Shown here: positions 56,721 to 64,000 of the stretch, in pieces
Layout: every line of letters begins with the position of its first letter
How positions within the stretch are numbered: the stretch's first letter is position 1
Assembly (NCBI GenBank): GCA_031772625.1
Contig: CM062813.1
Span: 765,948,720-766,012,719 of the forward strand
Direction: 5' to 3'
Source: Pinus tabuliformis
Taxonomy: Eukaryota; Streptophyta; Pinopsida; Pinales; Pinaceae
Length of the DNA: 64,000 nucleotides
The notes under the pieces: model-generated
Told to the model about the DNA's origin: nothing
What the model saw: the letters and a program-made list of their open reading frames with translations, nothing else
Databases searched by the model: none
Made by a program: the position numbers and the translations under genes

Positions 56721-57596
56721 ACAGATATCTAAAGTCACTGGAAGACCGTAGAAAGAGACATATAAATCTATGAAGAGGACTCCACCTGTTAGATTTTAAA
56801 TGAACAAAATTAGGCTGCTATTAGGATTGAAGAAGTCATTTTTGGTAAAGATGTCATTGTCAGTTCCTTTAGTATTGTGGGAGCAAGAGGAGGTGAAACT
56901 AGAGTAGAGTGACACTCTCCCAGATGTGGAAAGAGAGACACTCTTTTAGGAAAAACAATCTAATTTAATTAATCATTTTTTGGTTAAGTTCATTTCTATG
57001 CTAGTTTTGAACTTGTAGGTTCTAAGTTTTGAAAATATGGGAACCATGATAACATAAAAGTCTTTTTAGAAGGAAAAAAAGAAATTTAAGCTAAATGGGA
57101 AGCACATCTCACCTATGGTGACTACAATTACATTTTTTTTTGGAATAGGAGTTATTTTCTAAAGTAGACAATCTTGAATTCACTAACCAATCTCTAGGTC
57201 GTGCCCTGTGAAATTCCAAGCACACCCTCTGTGATTTCGAGTTTGGGCTTGCGAATAAAACTATCAATCCTTGAATGCTTCAAATCACCGTCCAAGTCCC
57301 CATAATTTGCCATTTTGGGGTAAAAGCAACACCAATGGCATTAATTTTGGCCAAAGCTTTGATAGATTACACTTTGATAGATTACAGGGACATCCAATCC
57401 ACGAGATTGATTAAAATAAGGCGGCACAAAAGCCACATTACTCCATGATTAATCTACAAGAATTAAATATTTCCTTACACTCTAGCATAAGCTCCATTAC
57501 ACTCTAGTAGAAGTTCCATCACATGGTTACTTTGTTCTTCATTGTTGCTAAATTTTTTTGTTCTCTTTTTTAGGATATCATAATAAAGTATAATCA

Positions 57597-57822
57597 TAAT
57601 AAAAAAATAAAAAATACTTATATATTAATAATATATATTGAAATTTTGTCAAATAAATATTAATTTTTTAATTATAAATTGACTTTAAAACATTTAAATA
57701 TATATAAAATAATAATAATTATTATTATTCTAATATTTTTATGGATTTATTTTTTAAAACCCAACAAAACTTAATTTTATAATAAATCAACTTAAAAACC
57801 AATGAAAAGTCAAAATATCCCA

Positions 57823-57860
<38 letters not shown>

Positions 57861-58075
57861 CATGGCACTTCCTAGCAAATTTCATGATGGTTGTAGTGCC
57901 ACATGTCAAAAATACTTATATATTAATGATAAATATTAAAATTTTGTATAATAAATATATTTTTTTTAATTATAAACTGATTTTAAAACATTTAAATATA
58001 AAAAATACAAATTATTATTCTAATATTTTTATAGGTTTATTTTTCAAAACCTAATAAAACTTAATTTTATGATAA
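57597..58075. repeat. Diverged direct repeat pair around an (AT)n run
   Basis: About 180 bp beginning AAAATACTTATATATTAAT recurs at 57608 and 57909. The pair flanks a simple AT repeat at 57825-57858. Shared phrases include TTTTAAAACATTTAAATAT and TTATTCTAATATTTTTAT. The ends are not clear enough to call an element. Confidence 0.75.
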
Positions 58076-58286
58076 ATTATATTTACAATTGGGAGAGGAG
58101 ATGAGGACTAGGAGCAATGATGGTCGAGCAAGGGTTTTGAAAACCTAGGGTTAACAGAGACAGGGCCGAAAGAGGAACAACGACGACGATAAGGGGAGGA
58201 GCGCAAGTCTTCTGCACACAAACGAACCTGCGAAGACACAACAAGAAGAGGAGGGTTAATAAATCAAGAAAGGACTGAAAGACACC

Positions 58287-59762
58287 ATGGTAGGGGAACC
58301 GGGGAGGGGAGAGATCCCCTCCTACAAAAATATGGCGGCGGGAGAATCAAGTGGGGATGGGATGCAAAGAGACCCAAAGGAGAACAACAAAGACGTGCCA
58401 GTACTGGGGAATCGGTGGCAAACAAAACTTGGGGGCAGATGTCTTCCCAGAGCTCAGAAAAAACCAAGGTATGTAATACCCAACAACAAACTTGAAGACT
58501 ACAGATGTTATATGAGAGACCATGCTTTGATATGCAAGTTTGTAGGTTTTTGGCTGTCGGAAAGGGACGTAGCTAAGTGGATACAACAAAGATGGAAGCT
58601 GAAAGGGCATATAGATCTAAAGTTAGGGGCGAAGGGTTTCTTTACAGTGATATTTGCAAATTTGGAGGACAAGGAAAGAACCTTCGAAGGAGGACCATAT
58701 TTTATGAATAATGATGGTTTATTTATGAGGCATTGGGAGGATCGATATAATCCAGACCATGAAAAGATGCTAGCAGCACCCATCTGGGTAAGACTATTTG
58801 GTTTACCAATGGAGTTCTGGGACCCCGATATCCTGGAAGGCATAGGCAATACAATCGGGACTTTTGTCAAAGTAGCAGAGTCAACAAAAAGAGGGAAGTA
58901 TACATCCTATGCAAGGATATGTGTTTATATGAATATAGCAGAACCATTGCCGGAGTACATAGAGCTAGAGTACCATGACGAAATATGGCAGCAACCGATG
59001 GACTACGAGCATATACCCTTCAGATGTAGAAGGTGCCATGAATAAGGACATCTCTTCAAACAGTGCCCACTGAATAAAGAAGAGGAAACACAAAGGAAAC
59101 ATGAAGAAGAGCAAAGGAGGACAGAAGAGACAGATGAAGGGGAAACGGGTTTCCAGGAAATCCATAGGAAAAAAAGACCAGGGAAGGAAATGACAAGGAT
59201 GCAACAACCTACAAAAAAAGTAACAGTAGAATGCTAGAACAAGTTTTAGGCTTTACAGGAGGAAGAAGAGGAGTCTGGAAAAGAAGAAAATGCGAAGGAA
59301 CCCATGGAAATTATAAAAGATACAAAGGAACCAGACCTAAACCAGAATAGTAGGTCAGAAGGAGGAGCAGAGGAGAGCATGGAGATGACAGTAGAACAAA
59401 CTCAGATGGGGACAGATACACAGAAGGACAGTGGAAATGAGGAGGAAAGAATCATGAAAAGATTGTTACAGGACTGGAAAATTCTTGATGAAAGGTTTAT
59501 CTCGGAAGCCCAAAAGCAATTGTATAAAGAGACATTCTAGAAATACAAGGAAAAGAAAGGAATTACTTTAGCAAATCAGATAGATCAAACAAGAATGCAA
59601 GGAACCCAAAGTCTGGGAATGGACAGTACTGGCAAAGGAGGCAGGAAACGAGGTAGATGGACATTGAATGAAACCATACAAGTGGTTGGAGAAATATTGG
59701 TCAACTCAGGCAGGGTTATACCTCTTTCAGAGGTATTTCAACAACCATCCAAAAAGTTATAA
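58287..59762 (+). pseudogene. LINE ORF1 (DUF4283 and CCHC knuckle), nonsense-mutated
   Basis: The start ATG lies in a good context (CACCATGG). Residues of the DUF4283 domain common in plant L1 ORF1 proteins follow (about 58500-58990: CKFVGFWLSERDVAKWIQ, GGPYFMNNDGLFMRHW, APIWVRLFGLPMEFWDP). Then comes a zinc knuckle, CRRCHE-stop-GHLFKQC (59023-59066), and a long charged tail rich in Glu and Lys. ORF1 proteins bind the LINE RNA. In-frame stops lie at 59043 (inside the knuckle), 59235, 59247 and 59538. Otherwise the frame runs unbroken to the TAA at 59760-59762. ORF2 begins two bases later in another frame. Confidence 0.88.
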
Positions 59763-59763
59763 A

Positions 59764-62700
59764 ATGATAGTCACAAGTTGGAACATTAGGGGACTCAACA
59801 GTAAAGGAAAGCAGAGGTATCTAAAGGAGAGGATAAAGAAAGATAAGCCTAGCATAATGATAATCCAGGAGACAAAAATTAGCTCCCAACAATTAGAAGG
59901 TATAATAAAAAAACAAAAAATACAATACCAGGTGATGGGTCAGGACACGACTGGCACGGCGGGTGGTCTTGCAATCCTCTGGAACCCTGAGGAGGTATTG
60001 TTTGAAAACTGGATAAGCTTACCCAGAATCCTTACAGGCTTATTCAGAATGACAGGATCATCGGAATGGATTCTCATCATAGGAGTCTATGGGCCGCACA
60101 TACCAAGGGAGCGGAAAAATTTCCTTAAGGATCTGCAAACCATAAGAAGGATCTTTCCAGGAATACCGTGGATAGTAGGGGGAGACTTTAATATGATCAG
60201 AACAATGGAAGAAAAGAGAGGCGGTATAAATAGACCAGATCAAAACATGGAGGAGTTCAGTGAGATTATTACAGAACAAAGACTGGTAGACATCCCAACA
60301 ATTAACGGCATCCACACATGGAATAACCGAAGAGGAGGAAGAAACCAAATAGCTTCCAGATTAGATCGATTCCTTATATCAGAACAGATAATGAACAGGG
60401 ATGTATTTGTTGAAGCCACAATAATGCCGGCAATGGTTTCAGATCATTGGCCAATCAGGTTGGAAATAAATATTAAGAAAAACCCCCTCAAAAGACCCTT
60501 CAGGTTTGAGGCCTTTTGGCTCAGGAATCCCCAGTTTTTATCTAAGGTAGAGGAATGGTGGACTCAAAGTACACAAAAAGGAAAAGGCAAGATGCATACT
60601 TTTCAGCTAAAACTCAAAGAACTCAAAGGGAAAATCAGAAAATGGAATAAGGAGGAGTTTGGAAACATAATGGTGGGAAAACAGAAGCTAGAGCAAGAAA
60701 TGGAAGAGATACAACAAAAAATTATTACAGAAGGCAGAAATGAGGAAAGAAGCAAAGAGGAAGGAACTATAATTAGCCAACTTGAGGAGCGAAGGAAACA
60801 GGAAGAGATTCTATGGAAGCAAAAATCCAGGATAAACTGGTTACGCGAAGGAGAAAGAAACACCAAGTTTTTTCACCAAGCTATGATTCAGCATAGGTAA
60901 AGGAACGTGATCTTTTCCATCAAAAACGAAGAAGGAGAAAGGATAATAGAATATGAAGGAATTGAGCAAGTATTGGTAGGATAACATAAAGACATATTGA
61001 CAGAACCACAAGTAGACAGAGAAGCATCTACAGATCTTATATGAAAAGAGATCCCTAGAATAATAACGGAAGAACAAAATATGGCATTGATGAGGGCAAC
61101 CACTCTAGAGGAAGTAGAGGAAATTGTGAAGGGTATGAAGAAAAACAAAGCGCCAGGACCGGATGGATATACAGCGGAATTTTATCAAGCAGGTTGGCAT
61201 TTTCTTGGACAAGAGATACTGGATGCGGTAGAGGAATCTTGCATAAAACAGAAGGTATGGCTGGGTCTCAATTCTACTTTCCTTACTTTGATTCCTAAAA
61301 ATGCCAATTCTAAAACTGCCCAGGGTTTTCGACCAATTGCCCTTTGCAATGTAATATAGAAAATAATCGCTACTCTGATGGCTAAAAGATTAAAACCCAT
61401 CCTCCCTAGCATTATCTCACCGGAGAAAACCGGCTTTGTGGAGGGAAGACAAATTCTTGATGGATTAGTAGTCACCCAGGAAGCGATCCATTCACTGAAC
61501 CAGAAAAAACAGGGAGGGATGATGATAAAGTTAGATTTGTCAAAGGCTTACGATCGCTTAAACTGGAAATACCTCAAGGAAATTCTTGCGGCCTTCGGAT
61601 TCAGCAATAGATGGATAGACTAGGTTTATAATATGATATCAGCTCCTATTTTCTCTATCATGTTAAATGGGGTGCCAACATCAACCTTCAATGCCACTAG
61701 AGGAATAAGACAGGGGGATCCTTTATCCCCTTTCTTATTTATATTGGATGCGAAGGGTTCGGGTAGGTATTTCAAAAAAGAACCGAGGGAAAGAAAAATT
61801 AAAGGATTAAGGCTATGGGGAAACAATTTGCCCATCACCCACCAGTAGTTCGTGGACGACATCATGCTTTTCTGTGAAGTTTCAATAAAGGAGGTAATGG
61901 GGGTAAAAATGATCTTGGACTTGTTTATGGAGGCTTCAGGTATGGAAATAAACAAAGAGAAATCATGCACCTTTATCTTCAACACTCCAGAATCGATCAA
62001 AGCTCATTTAACCAGAACGCTAGGATTCAGACATGGTGAACTACCAACAAAGTACCTGGGGAATCAAATTGATATAAACCCTACAAGAATAGCAAACTGG
62101 CAGCAAGTCATAGAAAAGCTCAAGAATAGACTTGCAAGTTGGTCTTTTAGATCGCTGAACATAGCAGGAAGATTGGTATTACTGAAATCAGTTCTCCAAT
62201 CTATACCAATTTATCCTCTATCAATCATGGCTGTTCCCAAAGGGGTATGCACTAAAATGAAAGAAATCTTTGGAAAATTCATATGGGGAGGGCCAAAACA
62301 ATAAAGGAAATGGGCACTAGTCTCATGGAAAAGCTTGACAAAAAGAAAAGAAGAAGGGGGTTTAGGACTTAGAGACCCAGACATTCTGAACAAAGTTCTA
62401 GGAGCGAAGCTATGGTGGAGGTGGATGAGGGGAGGAAATGACTTATGGAAGAGAATATGGACACAGAAATATAATATGCCTGTAACAACGGCAGGCATCC
62501 TTAGACTAGAAGAAACCCCAAAAGGATCTACAATATGGGAATTGGCAAGCCAAAGTAGAAACATCATAAACCATTATGCATTCTGGGAAATAAGAGGAGG
62601 AGGTATAGCTAGATTTTGGGAGGAGGAATGGAAACAAAGAGACAAAATGGTCAGTATACAAGCTCTGCAAAGTATACATCAAAAGGCAGCAAGGGAGGGG

Positions 62701-64000
62701 CTCGAATATGTAAGAGAATATTGGAAAGAAGGGGAGCCAGATGGGATATGGCGAACATGGAGAAAACCAGAAGAATGGGATGAAAATATAGATCAAGAGC
62801 AAAAAGGAATATTTATAAAAGAATTGGAGTCAAGGAAAATCAAAGCCAGACTAGGACCGGATATTCTTGGATGGGGAAAATCCACAAGAGGGGCCTTCAC
62901 AGTCAAAGAAGCTTATTATTTAACAACCCACCAGGAGAGAGAGGGAGAAACCTTAGACTGGGAAATAATTTGGAATAGTAAGTGGTGGCCGAAGATAGCT
63001 ATATTTGCTTGGCTAGTTGGAAAAGAAAGGATCCTGACGTGGGATAAGATACAAAAACGAGGTTTCCTGGGACCCCTGAGATGCAGCCTTTGCAAACAGG
63101 GGAACGAAACCCAGGAACACATTCTGAACTCTTGCCCATTCGCTCAGCATCAATGGGTAGAGATCAGAAGACTCTTCGGAAAATCAAATAGAGATCCCAA
63201 TGATATTAAAAAGACCATCTTCCAATGGGGTAAGGGACAATTCTCATGCAAGGTTGTAAGGAGAACTTGGAATCTAGCCATAGGATTTGTTATATGGCTT
63301 CTTTGGAAAGAGAGAAACCGAAGGATTTTCTTAGACAAGGCCAATACTCTGGAAAAGATTTGGAGAGGAATTCAAAACTCAATTAGAGAGACCGTTCTGG
63401 CAGAGACATGGGAGGAGGAAGATTGGAAAGCGAACCCTGAAGAAGGAAGAATCTTAGCAAAACTAAATATGGAATTCGGCATGGTGTATCTTAGAAAAGA
63501 AAAACAGCAATGATCCCAGACTCAGAGTCCAGAACAGTTCAGTTATCCTGGGCGAAATTTCATTAAATTGAACTTTGATGGGGCTTCCAAAGGGAACCCA
63601 GGGCTGGCAGGTTTTGGAGGCATCTTTAGAGACAGTGAGAGACACACAAGATGGGTGTATGCAGAATGGGGAGGCGTAATGACCAACAATGAAGCATAAC
63701 TGTGGGTTGTTTATCAGGGTCTAAGGATAACAGTAAGGAATGGCTACACAAATCTAGAAATTGAAGGTGACTCACAGATAGTAGTGGAAATGCTACGGAA
63801 TCTCAACAATGGGAAAGATTGGGAGCAAGTAGCAAAAAGCTGGAGGACAGTAGGGATCATTCAAGACATGGCCGAAATTTTAAAGAGAATTGAATACAAA
63901 ATCATTAACCACGTCAGGAGAAAAGGAAACAAAGCTGCAGACTACCTTGCAAACTGGGGATGCAAAGAACAGGGGGAAGGGTCGACAGCATCTGCCAACA
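59764..64000 (+). pseudogene. LINE ORF2 (endonuclease, RT, zinc finger, RNase H), nonsense-mutated, partial
   Basis: The ATG at 59764 starts MIVTSWNIRGLNSKGK, the head of an APE-type endonuclease. QETK, GVYGPH, GGDFN, RLDRFL and SDHWPI follow (to about 60475). Reverse transcriptase spans about 61060-62000 with KAPGPDGYTAEFYQ, FRPIALCN, DLSKAYDRLNW, RQGDPLSPFLF and the catalytic FVDD box at 61849-61860. The zf-RVT finger (CSLCKQGNETQEHILNSC) is at about 63085-63140, and RNase H runs from about 63565 (FDGASKGNPG) to the edge. Stops in one frame are at 60898, 60982, 61042, 61357, 61621, 61846, 62302, 63511 and 63697. No insertion or deletion shifts the frame over 4.2 kb. Confidence 0.9.

Larger units (their letters stand above)
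55650..58086. promoter_or_regulatory. CRK upstream region with tandem duplications
   Basis: This region lies 5' of the CRK gene and carries no gene of its own. A W-box-type TTGACT occurs at 55873-55878 (family knowledge: many CRK genes respond to WRKY factors). Two clean tandem duplications and a diverged 180-bp repeat pair lie further upstream. I cannot place the transcription start. Confidence 0.4.
58090..64000 (+). mobile_element. Plant L1-type LINE, near full length, right end outside window
   Basis: A GC-richer leader starts at about 58090, directly after AT-rich DNA, and is followed by ORF1 and ORF2 in the usual L1 order. ORF2 has endonuclease, reverse transcriptase, zf-RVT finger and a C-terminal RNase H, a layout known from plant L1 lineages. 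The 3' end, tail and right target duplication are beyond base 64000. The element is inactive: thirteen in-frame stops are visible, four in ORF1 and nine in ORF2, but no frameshift. It is oriented divergently from the CRK gene. Confidence 0.92.

Overview
The window reads as nuclear DNA of a land plant, most likely a gymnosperm (conifer-type) or another large, transposon-rich plant genome. The evidence is a spliced cysteine-rich receptor-like kinase gene of plant-only architecture, plant-type Ty1/copia and Ty3/gypsy elements primed from initiator-Met tRNA, plant L1-type LINEs carrying RNase H, and insertions stacked inside insertions. The gymnosperm call is an inference from repeat content and not a taxonomic match.

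Layout. 1-4693: right part of a broken Ty1/copia element; its left LTR lies outside the window. 4694-12340: two decayed copies of one GH31 alpha-glucosidase exon block, separated by 3.6 kb of gene-free DNA, then non-coding DNA. 12341-15976: a young, small copia-type element with 1.06-kb LTRs, a TTGGT target duplication and only a gag remnant. 16830-45775 (minus strand): pieces of an unrecognised reading frame split by a nest of insertions. These are a 594-bp foldback MITE (18501-19094), a gag-only copia element (19176-23416), a mosaic chromovirus (24243-30856) that itself holds a 3.56-kb solo LTR (25693-29252), and a Tat/Athila-like gypsy element (31135-45540) that itself holds a nearly whole chromovirus (35013-40863). 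Matching 5-bp target duplications support each LTR insertion (one of them with a mismatch). 45776-49130: non-coding, with degenerate repeats and a promoter-like stretch.

49595-55649 (minus): the one intact host gene, a six-exon DUF26 receptor-like kinase (CRK). Its introns hold a LINE tail with a 19-bp target duplication, a foldback MITE and tandem duplications. An inverted copy of its own 3' terminus lies just beyond its stop codon. 55650-58085: CRK upstream region with 80-bp and 76-bp tandem duplications and AT-rich DNA. 58090-64000: a near full-length L1-type LINE (ORF1, then endonuclease, reverse transcriptase, zinc finger and RNase H) running off the right edge. It is inactivated only by in-frame stops, with no frameshift seen.

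The most unusual features are a serial array of TATA-like modules with GCGATATCGC palindromes inside the solo LTR, six identical CTAAAAATAG (MADS/CArG-type) sites in the U3 of the young copia element, the unidentified reading frame split by the nest, and the purely nonsense-type decay of the terminal LINE. All LTR elements here are treated as fossils; ages are relative, judged by eye from LTR differences.
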